From Vibrio barjaei (GTDB taxonomy: Bacteria; Pseudomonadota; Gammaproteobacteria; Enterobacterales; Vibrionaceae): 64,000 nucleotides of DNA. This document shows positions 52,112 through 60,151 of the stretch, one piece after another (the first letter of the stretch is position 1; every line of letters begins with the position of its first letter). The stretch is taken from positions 62,001 to 126,000 of the forward strand of contig NZ_LQXO02000034.1 in NCBI RefSeq assembly GCF_001639065.2. The letters run 5' to 3'. The translations under genes and the position numbers were made by a program. The notes below the pieces were generated by a model. It worked only from the letters and a program-made list of their open reading frames with translations. It searched no databases and was not told the DNA's origin.

Positions 52112-52891
52112 GTGACCAAACCAACACTTGCTGTCGCAATGATTGTAAAAAACGAATCCAAGCACCTGCGTGCCTGTCTCGAGTCTGTGCAAGGCTGGGT
52201 GGATGAAATCGTCATTATGGATTCTGGTAGTACTGATGATACCGCGGAAATAGCAGCGGAGTTTGGTGCGAAGTTTCACGTAAATCCTGAGTGGCCAGGA
52301 TTTGGACCGCAACGACGTTTGGCACAAAGTCATGTAGAGTCAGATTTTGTATTCTGGCTTGATGCCGATGAGCGAGTCACGCCAGAGCTTAAGCAAAGTA
52401 TTGTAGAGGCTGTAGAAAAGAACCTACCCTCCACTATCTACCAATTTGCCCGCCTTAGCTGGGTATTTGGGCGCTTTATCAAGCATTGCGGCTGGTATCC
52501 TGACAAAGTATTGCGTCTTTATCCAACCAAACTAACTCAATACGATGATTCTTTGGTTCACGAAAAAGTTGAAACAAATGGCCACATGCAAGTTGAGACG
52601 TTGAAAGGTGACTTAATCCACTACACCTACGATGATATCCATCATTATTTAGTCAAATCGGCTGGCTACGCAAAAGCTTGGGCAGAACAACGAGAGAAAC
52701 GCGGAAAACGCTCAAGTATCTCCCAAGGGATTATTCATGCCATTGCGTGCTTTGTAAAAATGTACATTATTAAAGCCGGATTCTTGGATGGTAAGCAGGG
52801 ATTTTTGTTATCAATTTTGTCAGCGCACTCCACCTTTGTGAAATACGCTGACTTGTGGGTTAGGACAAGTACTGAGCCGCCCAAGGATTAA
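52112..52891 (+). CDS. waaE: LPS core glycosyltransferase, WaaE/KdtX-like (GT2)
   Basis: 259 aa GT2: LAVAMIVKNESKHLRACLES, VIMDSGSTDDTAEIA, FWLDADERVTPEL (DxD) and FGRFIKHCGWYPDKVLRLYP, characteristic of WaaE/KdtX, which adds beta-glucose to the first heptose and is usually found near coaD, as here. GTG start with AAGGA upstream. Its last 32 bp overlap the convergent GT9 gene. Confidence 0.88.
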   Translation: MTKPTLAVAMIVKNESKHLRACLESVQGWVDEIVIMDSGSTDDTAEIAAEFGAKFHVNPEWPGFGPQRRLAQSHVESDFVFWLDADERVTPELKQSIVEAVEKNLPSTIYQFARLSWVFGRFIKHCGWYPDKVLRLYPTKLTQYDDSLVHEKVETNGHMQVETLKGDLIHYTYDDIHHYLVKSAGYAKAWAEQREKRGKRSSISQGIIHAIACFVKMYIIKAGFLDGKQGFLLSILSAHSTFVKYADLWVRTSTEPPKD

Positions 52892-53894
52892 GTTCAGCAA
52901 TCACCTTAACTAAATCAATGCGAGTCATATTCTCTTGGCTCGCTTTGTCCTCAGCTTTAGGTGGGCAGAAAGCAATGTGCCTACCGTCTGAGTTTAAAGG
53001 TTTCCAACGCAGCGGAGTTGCCGAACGCTTCGCAGGGAAAAAGCCGACGGTTGGAACGTCAAGAGCAGCCGCGATATGTAACGGGCCTGTAGAGCCTGCG
53101 ATAAACAAACTCGCACACGCGAGTGAGCATGAAAAGTCCACCAGCCCATCATTTTTGTCATAAACAACACTTCGAATACTGTTGCTCGCAAGCAGCTGTT
53201 GCAGTTCTCTTGCTTTGTCTTGCTCTCCAGGACCCGCTGTCAGCACGATTTCTGCACTTTGTTCGATACTAGTAATCAATTCACAATATTGATCTAGAGA
53301 TAGATTATTGGCTGAGCCACCACTTCCCGCATGTACGTAGATCCATGGTTTAGCTTTATTTAGTTCTAGCTGAGAAGAGAGCTTTTCTTTTTGCTTAGCT
53401 AACGCATCGAGGGAAAAAGAGAAATACGGCGCGCGTGGTTCAACAATTTTGATACCTTGGTCTGTCAAAAACGCTCGGATAAGGTCTAGGTTGTATTCAT
53501 ATTCTGGCTTAGCACTTTGCGAGCGCTTTTGTTTGATACGTTTGTTATAGAAGATTTGCGCCAGCTTAGTTGCAGGGGCGAGTCGGTATGGGATTTTTGC
53601 TTTCCAAACCAATAAAGCGTTATATGTCGTTGAGAATAAATTAATCGATGCATCGAACTTCGCACCTTTCAAGGTATTCACGAGTGTCGCCTGAGTGCGT
53701 TTATCCGCCTTGTCTCCACAATCAATAATCACTTCATCAATCCACGGACAAGCTTTGGCTAAAGCGACAGTATAGCTTGGTACAAGCGCAGTAATACGGC
53801 ATTCCGGCATAGACGCTTTGAGCATCGCAAAGCTCGGCCAGGCCAACATAAAATCACCGATTTTATCGTTTCGAACTACCAGAATGTTTTTCAT
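52860..53894 (-). CDS. Glycosyltransferase family 9
   Basis: 344 aa GT9: ILVVRNDKIGDFMLAWPSFAML, YVHAGSGGSANNLSLDQY and FIAGSTGPLHIAAALDVPTVGFFP (here STGPxH where WaaC has DTGxxH). Likely a heptosyl- or related core transferase; function not assignable. Overlaps the WaaE-like gene tail to tail by 32 bp, leaving no room for an intergenic terminator, and is divergent from coaD. Confidence 0.82.
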   Translation of the reverse strand: MKNILVVRNDKIGDFMLAWPSFAMLKASMPECRITALVPSYTVALAKACPWIDEVIIDCGDKADKRTQATLVNTLKGAKFDASINLFSTTYNALLVWKAKIPYRLAPATKLAQIFYNKRIKQKRSQSAKPEYEYNLDLIRAFLTDQGIKIVEPRAPYFSFSLDALAKQKEKLSSQLELNKAKPWIYVHAGSGGSANNLSLDQYCELITSIEQSAEIVLTAGPGEQDKARELQQLLASNSIRSVVYDKNDGLVDFSCSLACASLFIAGSTGPLHIAAALDVPTVGFFPAKRSATPLRWKPLNSDGRHIAFCPPKAEDKASQENMTRIDLVKVIAELNPWAAQYLS

Positions 53895-54034
53895 GTGATC
53901 TTTCTCTTTATCTCGTATACCTAGCGACTCAAGGATAATAGCAAGTCATTGGATTAATGATAACTGTTGCGTGTCTGTTTGTTCGCATCTATAAAATGTT
54001 ACACTGAACAAAATTTCTTACTAGAGCAAACATT

Positions 54035-54529
54035 GTGACCCAAAAGCGTTTATCTCGAGTTATCTACCCTGGTACATTTGACCCTATCACCAATGGCCAC
54101 CTTGACCTTATTGAACGAGCGGCCACCATGTTTGATGAAGTGATCATCGCGATTGCCGCAAGCCCGAGTAAGAACACCATGTTTACACTTGATGAGCGTG
54201 TTGAATTCGCCCAAGAGGTGACCCAGCATTTGGACAATGTCTCTGTCAAAGGGTTTTCCGGCCTCTTGGTCAACTTTGCTGAAGACGAAAAAGCCAATGT
54301 GCTTATTCGTGGTTTACGAACCACTGTCGACTTTGAATATGAGTTCGGGTTGACCAATATGTACCGACGTTTGCTACCTGGTTTAGAGAGTGTATTTCTT
54401 ACACCAGCAGAAGAGCATGCGTTCATCTCTTCGACCTTGGTTCGAGAAGTGGCCATACATGGTGGCGATGTCAGTCAATTTGTACCACCTCTGATTGAAG
54501 CTGCACTTCAAACTAAGAAAGTCGTTTAA
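54035..54529 (+). CDS. coaD: Pantetheine-phosphate adenylyltransferase
   Basis: Penultimate step of coenzyme A synthesis. RVIYPGTFDPITNGHLDLIERA carries the nucleotidyltransferase T/HxGH motif, LIRGLRTTVDFEYEFGLTNMYR and EHAFISSTLVREVAIHGGDV the second substrate site. 164 aa (159 in E. coli). GTG start. A strong hairpin terminator lies 105 bp downstream. Confidence 0.96.
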   Translation: MTQKRLSRVIYPGTFDPITNGHLDLIERAATMFDEVIIAIAASPSKNTMFTLDERVEFAQEVTQHLDNVSVKGFSGLLVNFAEDEKANVLIRGLRTTVDFEYEFGLTNMYRRLLPGLESVFLTPAEEHAFISSTLVREVAIHGGDVSQFVPPLIEAALQTKKVV

Positions 54530-54634
54530 CATTTGAATTTTGTTTATAAAATTACACTCCCTAACAATAGATTGATTGCCAATTTATTGACCTACACTTA
54601 AAGAATGTGTGAGACTTCGTGAGTTTTTATTTGG

Positions 54635-54664
54635 CAGGATGATATAGCTATCATCCTGTTTTGT
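54635..54664 (+). terminator. Terminator between coaD and the ArnT-like gene
   Basis: Perfect 10-bp stem CAGGATGATA / TATCATCCTG with a TAGC loop, followed by TTTTGTTTG. Ends coaD or a short RNA made within the 186-bp gap. Confidence 0.82.
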
Positions 54665-54715
54665 TTGTAACAGAAATCCTGTTATCTGTTTTGGCGACAA
54701 GTTGGAGCTAACAAA

Positions 54716-56125
54716 ATGATTAATAAAGAGCGAGCGCTGTGGACCTTGCTGATTGGTGCGTTGCTCATCCGCCTACTTTCTCTTGGACTTTATCCTCTTA
54801 TGGATACGACCGAGTCACGTTATGGAGAAATGGCGAGAATGATGGTGGAAACCGGAAACTGGTTAACACCTCTATTTGATTATGGCGTGCCTTTCTGGGG
54901 CAAACCGCCGCTATTCACTTGGATGAGTGCTGCGAGCGTTGAGCTGTTTGGTTTGTCTGAGTTTACGTTACGTCTTCCACACTGGATTGCTGGTGTGTTA
55001 GTGGTCTGGGCAGCAGCTTGGTTTGCTAAAAAGAATGGTTATAATCCACTTGTTGCAGCCGTTGTGTTATCGACAACTCTAGTATTCTCTATATCTGCTG
55101 GCGCTGTGATGACGGATATGGCGCTCACTGTAGGTCTAACACTAGCAATGATAGGCTTCTATCAATGCTGGCGCGGTGAGACACTATGGGGTTACGTTGG
55201 CTTTGTAGGCTTAGCGATAGGTTTGCTAGCTAAAGGGCCGGTTGCCATCGTATTGTTTGGTTTGGCTGTGTTCCCTTGGATGGTGATTCAGCACGGTATT
55301 ATCGGTGCATTTGTTGAACTATGGCGTCGATTCCCCATCATAAAGGGCACATTGTTAATGCTCGCTATCGCCTTACCTTGGTACATCATGGCAGAGCGTG
55401 CTACGCCAGGTTTCATTGATTACTTTATTGTTGGTGAGCACTACAAGCGTTTTGTAGAGCCTGGTTGGACGGGCGATCTTTACGGCTCTGGTCATCAAGA
55501 GCCAAAAGGTAAAATCTGGTTCTTCTGGTTGCTAGCGGTTTTACCGTGGTCGATCATTCTGCCAATTTTGATGTTGGTTCGCGCTAAATTTGGTTGGGAA
55601 CAAGCAAAGCAGAATCACGGTTTTACCAGTTTTGCAATTTGGTGGGCGTTGTCTCCGCTGATTCTATTTACTATGTCGAGCAATATCTTGCCAACCTATG
55701 TTCTCCCAGGCACGCCAGCTATCGGTCTTTTGTTGGCTATTTTCTGGAAGAAAAAGGACACCATTTGGTTAGCTATGGCATCACTAATCGTTCCAGTGGC
55801 GCTGATTGCAGCAACTTACATGTTGGCAACAGGAAAGGTTGCTGATAATAGTGATAAGGCGATCTTTGAAACTATCGATCCTAATGTACGTACTTTCTAC
55901 GTCTACCCAAGGTCATACTCAGGTCAGTACTACAGTAACGGTCAAGCTAAGGTGTTTGAATCGGATGACCAAGTGAAAGGGTTAAACGAGTTCTACATCA
56001 TTTCATTCAAAGATAGGCAACGTGACTTTATTCCATTTAAGGAAAAGTACGACTGTAGCAAGCAAGCTGTAGCCGAGAGTCACGATAGAATGGCGTTGCT
56101 TTGTAAAATAAAGCCAAGTAACTAA
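54716..56125 (+). CDS. ArnT-like GT-C membrane glycosyltransferase
   Basis: 469 aa with about 11 TM helices. The first periplasmic loop DTTESRYGEMARMMVETGNW holds the catalytic acidic motif of the PMT/ArnT (GT39/GT83) family, followed by PFWGKPPLFTWMSA and LAKGPVAIVLFGLAVFPW. Such enzymes transfer a sugar from an undecaprenyl-phosphate donor to lipid A or other glycans. No arn operon is near, so aminoarabinose is not implied. A bidirectional terminator separates it from convergent pyrE. Confidence 0.88.
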   Translation: MINKERALWTLLIGALLIRLLSLGLYPLMDTTESRYGEMARMMVETGNWLTPLFDYGVPFWGKPPLFTWMSAASVELFGLSEFTLRLPHWIAGVLVVWAAAWFAKKNGYNPLVAAVVLSTTLVFSISAGAVMTDMALTVGLTLAMIGFYQCWRGETLWGYVGFVGLAIGLLAKGPVAIVLFGLAVFPWMVIQHGIIGAFVELWRRFPIIKGTLLMLAIALPWYIMAERATPGFIDYFIVGEHYKRFVEPGWTGDLYGSGHQEPKGKIWFFWLLAVLPWSIILPILMLVRAKFGWEQAKQNHGFTSFAIWWALSPLILFTMSSNILPTYVLPGTPAIGLLLAIFWKKKDTIWLAMASLIVPVALIAATYMLATGKVADNSDKAIFETIDPNVRTFYVYPRSYSGQYYSNGQAKVFESDDQVKGLNEFYIISFKDRQRDFIPFKEKYDCSKQAVAESHDRMALLCKIKPSN

Positions 56126-56130
56126 AAATA

Positions 56131-56166
56131 AAAAGGGTCGGTATGCAAACATACCGACCCTTTTTT
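56131..56166. terminator. Bidirectional terminator between the ArnT-like gene and pyrE
   Basis: Fifteen-bp stem AAAAGGGTCGGTATG / CATACCGACCCTTTT around CAAA, with T6 on the right and an A-rich left side. Confidence 0.92.
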
Positions 56167-56180
56167 AACTTTGCTATTGG

Positions 56181-56822
56181 TTAGATACCGTACTCAGCAC
56201 GATAGGCTCTCACCGCCTCTAAGTGCTCAGCGTTATCACCTTTCTCTTCAAGGAAGGTCACAAGGTCAGTTAAGCTTACAATCGAAATGACCGCACAACC
56301 GAAGTCACGTTCTACTTCTTGAATCGCTGATAGCTCGCCTTTACCCTTTTCTTGACGGTCAATAGCAACAAGTACGCCTGCTAGATCTGCGCCGTTAGCT
56401 TTAATGATTTCCATCGACTCGCGAATCGCTGTTCCGGCGGTAATTACATCATCAACCAACATAATGCGGCCTTCTAATGGGCTGCCAACCAAGTTACCAC
56501 CCTCACCATGGTCTTTTGCTTCTTTACGGTTGAAACAGTATGGAGTATCCACATCGTGGTGGTCAGCCAGCGCAACTGCCGTCGTTGTCGCAATAGGGAT
56601 ACCTTTATATGCCGGGCCAAACAGCACGTCATAGTCAATGTCAGAATCTGCTAACGCTGCTGCATAGAAACGACCTAAACGTGCAAGGTCGCGGCCAGTA
56701 TTGAAAAGCCCAGCGTTGAAGAAATAAGGGCTTTTACGACCAGATTTAAGGGTAAATTCGCCAAATTTTAGAACTTCTTTTTCTAGTGCAAATTCAATAA
56801 ATTCACGCTGGTATGCTTTCAT
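56181..56822 (-). CDS. pyrE: Orotate phosphoribosyltransferase
   Basis: Makes OMP from orotate and PRPP. MLVDDVITAGTAIRE is the PRPP-binding loop, KSGRKSPYFFNAG the N-terminal orotate region, FNRKEAKDHGEGGNLVG the flexible catalytic loop. 213 aa, as in E. coli. Downstream of rph in the same direction with a hairpin-U-tract element and a palindromic repeat between them; pyrimidine-sensitive attenuation is plausible. Confidence 0.97.
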   Translation of the reverse strand: MKAYQREFIEFALEKEVLKFGEFTLKSGRKSPYFFNAGLFNTGRDLARLGRFYAAALADSDIDYDVLFGPAYKGIPIATTTAVALADHHDVDTPYCFNRKEAKDHGEGGNLVGSPLEGRIMLVDDVITAGTAIRESMEIIKANGADLAGVLVAIDRQEKGKGELSAIQEVERDFGCAVISIVSLTDLVTFLEEKGDNAEHLEAVRAYRAEYGI

Positions 56823-56879
56823 TTTTCTCTCTCTTTAATTTTATTCACAATGTACGTCGCGTCACCCACGCAGTACAAT

Positions 56880-56978
56880 CGTCATCCCCTTGAAAAAGGG
56901 AATCTCGTGCAACAAGTGACTCACATAATTTGAACACAGCACTCGCAGACAAAGATCTTCACTTTCGTGAGGATTACG
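56880..56978. repeat. Intergenic palindromic repeat, copy 5 (99 bp)
   Basis: Starts CGTCATCCCCTTGAAAAAGG, then GAATCTCGTG, ends CTTCACTTTCGTGAGGATTACG. The ends match copies 3 and 4; the centre is about 24 bp shorter. Lies in the rph-pyrE gap. Confidence 0.75.
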
Positions 56979-57004
56979 TTTTTTTGATTAGTGTTTTCTT
57001 TACT

Positions 57005-57033
57005 CAAAAAAATAGCCCCCTTACGGGAGCTAT
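57005..57033 (-). terminator. rph terminator / possible pyrE attenuator
   Basis: On the minus strand: hairpin ATAGCTCCCGTAAGGGGGCTAT followed directly by T7 (57033 down to 57005). The stem begins 3 nt after the rph stop codon, close enough for a ribosome at the stop to block folding, as in the E. coli rph-pyrE attenuator. Confidence 0.85.
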
Positions 57034-57036
57034 CAA

Positions 57037-57753
57037 TCAATCTTCTAATGCCAGCTTCTGAGCTGTCACGATCTCGGCAATACCTTTATTTGCTGACTCC
57101 AGCAATGCCATTAATTCTTTGTGGGTGAACGGTTCGCCTTCAGCGGTCCCCTGAATCTCAATCATTCGGCCGTCTTCAGTCATTACCACGTTCATATCAG
57201 TATCAGCAGCAGAGTCTTCGGTGTACTCCAGATCACATAGGATATCTTCGCCTAAGATACCAACCGATACCGCAGCAACATGGCCTTTCATTGGGTTCGC
57301 TTTTAGTTTGCCTTTAGCGACTAAATGAGCGAACGCATCCGCCATTGCCACACTTGCACCCGAAATAGACGCCGTACGTGTACCACCGTCTGCTTGAATC
57401 ACATCGCAATCAACAGTGACCATGATTTCACCCATAGCCTCTAAATCAACAACAGCGCGAAGGCTGCGGGCGACTAGGCGTTGGATTTCCATAGTACGGC
57501 CGCCTTGCTTACCACTTGCTGCTTCGCGACGCATTCTCGAATGCGTTGAGCGTGGTAGCATGCCGTATTCTGCCGTTACCCAGCCTTTACCTTGGCCTTT
57601 TAGCCAACGAGGGACATTTTCCTCAACCGTTGCATTACACAACACTTTGGTATTGCCGAACTCGACTAATACAGAACCTTCTGCATAAGCGGTATAGTTG
57701 CGAGTAATTTTTATTGGGCGCACTTGGTCTGCTGCGCGATCATTTGGACGCAT
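57037..57753 (-). CDS. rph: Ribonuclease PH
   Basis: Phosphorolytic 3' exonuclease for tRNA trimming. VRPIKITRNYTAYAEGSVLV, TAEYGMLPRSTHSRMRREA, GRTMEIQRLVARSLRAVVDL and DLEYTEDSAADTDMNVVMTE are all present. Full-length 238 aa from ATG 57753, where AAAGG is 8 nt upstream; the ATG two codons earlier is too close to it. Unlike E. coli K-12, where rph is frameshifted, this copy is intact, which also matters for pyrE coupling. Divergent from yicC. Confidence 0.96.
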   Translation of the reverse strand: MRPNDRAADQVRPIKITRNYTAYAEGSVLVEFGNTKVLCNATVEENVPRWLKGQGKGWVTAEYGMLPRSTHSRMRREAASGKQGGRTMEIQRLVARSLRAVVDLEAMGEIMVTVDCDVIQADGGTRTASISGASVAMADAFAHLVAKGKLKANPMKGHVAAVSVGILGEDILCDLEYTEDSAADTDMNVVMTEDGRMIEIQGTAEGEPFTHKELMALLESANKGIAEIVTAQKLALED

Positions 57754-57952
57754 GGACATTACCTTTGTTGGGGAAGAGGATTTGGTTGGGCGAGGATTAT
57801 AGCGAAGATGGCTTTACGGGTCTAGCATCCTAAGTGCTAGGGACAATTCAAAACATCTACCATTGGATATCTCAACGTGTATGACTTAGCGCACCTCACT
57901 ATGCTAACATGAAGACAGTTTGAACAATTTATCAATCCAAGGAAATCAATCC

Positions 57953-58819
57953 ATGATCTACAGCATGACCGCATACGCGCGTAAAGAAGTCAAAGGTGAC
58001 TGGGGTAGCGCAGTATGGGAAATCCGCTCAGTAAACCAACGTTATCTAGAAACTTACTTCCGTCTTCCTGAGCAGTTTCGTGGTCTAGAACCTGTACTTC
58101 GTGAACGTTTCCGTAAACGCCTAGCACGCGGTAAAGTCGAATGCCACTTGCGCTTCGAAGCAAACCCTGCTGCAAAAGGTGAGCTAAGCATCAACGAGAC
58201 ACTGGCTCAGCAAGTGATTGGTGCAGCAAAGCAAGTTATGACAATGACAGGTGAAGATAGCCGCCTAAATCCATTCCAAGTGATGCAATGGCCAGGTGTA
58301 ATGGAAACACCAGAGCAAGATATGGATACCATCAATAAAGCACTGCTTGAGGGTTTCGAACAAGGTCTTAGCGACTTCATCGATGCTCGTGCTAGTGAAG
58401 GTGAAAATATGAAGGCGCTAATCGTCCAGCGTCTTGAAGCGATCGCTACTGAAGTAGTTAAAGTCCGTGCTCGCATGCCAGAAATCCTTGAGTGGCAACG
58501 TGAACGCCTACTGAGCAAGTTTGAAGAAGCAAAAATCGAGCTTGATGCCTCACGCGTAGAGCAAGAACTCATTCTACTGGCGCAGAAATCAGACGTTGCT
58601 GAGGAACTGGATCGCTTAGACTCTCACGTAAAAGAGACAACCAACATCTTGAAGAAAGGAGGCTCTGTAGGTCGTCGTCTTGATTTCATGATGCAAGAGT
58701 TCAACCGTGAGTCGAACACACTGGCGTCTAAATCTATCAGTACAGATATCACCGCGTCGGGGGTTGAACTTAAAGTTTTGATTGAGCAGATGCGTGAACA
58801 AATTCAAAATATCGAGTAA
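57953..58819 (+). CDS. yicC: YicC-family endoribonuclease
   Basis: 288 aa, essentially E. coli YicC length (287). MIYSMTAYARKEVKGDWGSA, WEIRSVNQRYLETYFRLPEQ and the C-terminal GRRLDFMMQEFNRESNTLAS with VLIEQMREQIQNIE are diagnostic. YicC proteins are RNA endonucleases reported to act in sRNA decay. The ATG at 57953 has AAGGA upstream; an earlier in-frame ATG has no such support. Normally near gmk; here three other genes intervene. Confidence 0.94.
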   Translation: MIYSMTAYARKEVKGDWGSAVWEIRSVNQRYLETYFRLPEQFRGLEPVLRERFRKRLARGKVECHLRFEANPAAKGELSINETLAQQVIGAAKQVMTMTGEDSRLNPFQVMQWPGVMETPEQDMDTINKALLEGFEQGLSDFIDARASEGENMKALIVQRLEAIATEVVKVRARMPEILEWQRERLLSKFEEAKIELDASRVEQELILLAQKSDVAEELDRLDSHVKETTNILKKGGSVGRRLDFMMQEFNRESNTLASKSISTDITASGVELKVLIEQMREQIQNIE

Positions 58820-58861
58820 TATTAGCTTAAAGCTGACCCCATAAATAAACAGGCACAGATA

Positions 58862-59923
58862 ATGAAAAATGTAGTTTACTCCACCACCCGTCAGTGGAAT
58901 CCGGGAGATGAGTTTATCCTAATGGGTACCCAGTACTTACTTGAAAAGGTTATCGGTAAACACAACCCAATCATTTTTAATCGTAACCCACAGATTAGAC
59001 GAGCTCGAAAATACGATTTCATCAAAAAAATCGATAACACCTTAGGCAAAGACTTTGTTGAAAAGTTTTTAGATAACTCGGTAAAAGATCGTATGCCTAT
59101 GGACTACGCTGACTTTGCTGTCTTCGCAGGTTCACCAGAATGGCGAGGCTTAAGGACGAGAAAACTGTATCGTTCTATTTTAGAATATGATGTGCCAACC
59201 CTTTTTATGGGATTAGGTACAAGTAGTCCCGTTCACTTTGGAGATGAGAGCTTCTCTGAGGACGAACAAAAAGTCTTTAAGAAGGCAAAATTAATTACTT
59301 GTCGTGATAATGATAGTTACAACGGACTTAAAGAAATTGGCGGCCATCAATTACCATGCCCTGCGCTCTTTTCAAGTCGAGATTATAGAAAAGTAAACAA
59401 GGTCAAGAAAATTGGCATACTTTATGGTACAGCAAGTGCAGTTGCATGTAACAATGTCTCTCAGACAACCTATGATTTCATGATGAAGAGTTACCGAGCT
59501 ATTCTAGAAAAGTATAGTCAAGATTATGAAATCGAGTTTGTAGCGCATTATATTGATGAGCTTTCCGAGTTTAAGAAAGATTTTCCTAATGAGACCCTTA
59601 GATACTCGTTTGATGCCAAAGACTATCGCGATATCTTCTCTGAGTACGACTTGATGATTGGCTATCGTGTTCATGGCATCGGAATGTGTGCCTCACAAGG
59701 TACTCCAGGAATTATGATTGCGCACGATCCACGAGCAAGCACTGTTAAAGGTTTTCTAGCAGAAATGGTTGATCTGAGTATCAGTACAGATGACTTCCTC
59801 AAGCTTATTGATTCTACAATAGAGAATATCGCAGATAAGAGTGAAGCATTATTGAAACATAGACACAATGTCGAAGAACAATATATCCAGCTCTTGACTA
59901 AGGCAATAGGCACAGAAGCTTAA
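58862..59923 (+). CDS. Polysaccharide pyruvyl transferase family protein
   Basis: 353 aa. N-terminal VVYSTTRQWNPGDEFILMGT and C-terminal SEYDLMIGYRVHGIGMCASQGTPGIMIAHDPR fit the PS_pyruv_trans (CsaB/WcaK-like) family, whose R-x-H motif is present as YRVHG. These enzymes add ketal-linked pyruvate from PEP to sugars, but some members have other roles. Located 42 bp after yicC, outside the main LPS locus, and next to a phosphoethanolamine-transferase-like gene, so a cell-surface role is likely. Confidence 0.8.
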   Translation: MKNVVYSTTRQWNPGDEFILMGTQYLLEKVIGKHNPIIFNRNPQIRRARKYDFIKKIDNTLGKDFVEKFLDNSVKDRMPMDYADFAVFAGSPEWRGLRTRKLYRSILEYDVPTLFMGLGTSSPVHFGDESFSEDEQKVFKKAKLITCRDNDSYNGLKEIGGHQLPCPALFSSRDYRKVNKVKKIGILYGTASAVACNNVSQTTYDFMMKSYRAILEKYSQDYEIEFVAHYIDELSEFKKDFPNETLRYSFDAKDYRDIFSEYDLMIGYRVHGIGMCASQGTPGIMIAHDPRASTVKGFLAEMVDLSISTDDFLKLIDSTIENIADKSEALLKHRHNVEEQYIQLLTKAIGTEA

Positions 59924-59949
59924 TCGATATCGAAAAGTCCCAGTTAACC

Positions 59950-59979
59950 AAAACGCCCTTTGCCCGCATAGGGCGTTTT
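59950..59979 (+). terminator. Terminator after the pyruvyl transferase gene
   Basis: AAAACGCCCT / AGGGCGTTTT stem (59950-59959 and 59970-59979), ending in T4. Confidence 0.75.
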
Positions 59980-60151
59980 GACATATTGAATTTGATTTGA
60001 CAATAATTGAGCGAATCCTGTCTATTGTACTAAATCTGAGAGCTTAGTGTGCAGCATCCTCCCTACAACAGACACTTCTCTTTTTTCGATATTTCCACAC
60101 CATAAGTGGAAATTGTTGTGGCCCACTCTCCTTTGTTTTCACTAAGAGCAT

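Noticed and set aside
54716..56125. Assignment of the GT-C transferase as ArnT itself
   Set aside because: No arnBCADEF genes nearby and the protein is shorter than ArnT (about 550 aa); only the family call is supported.
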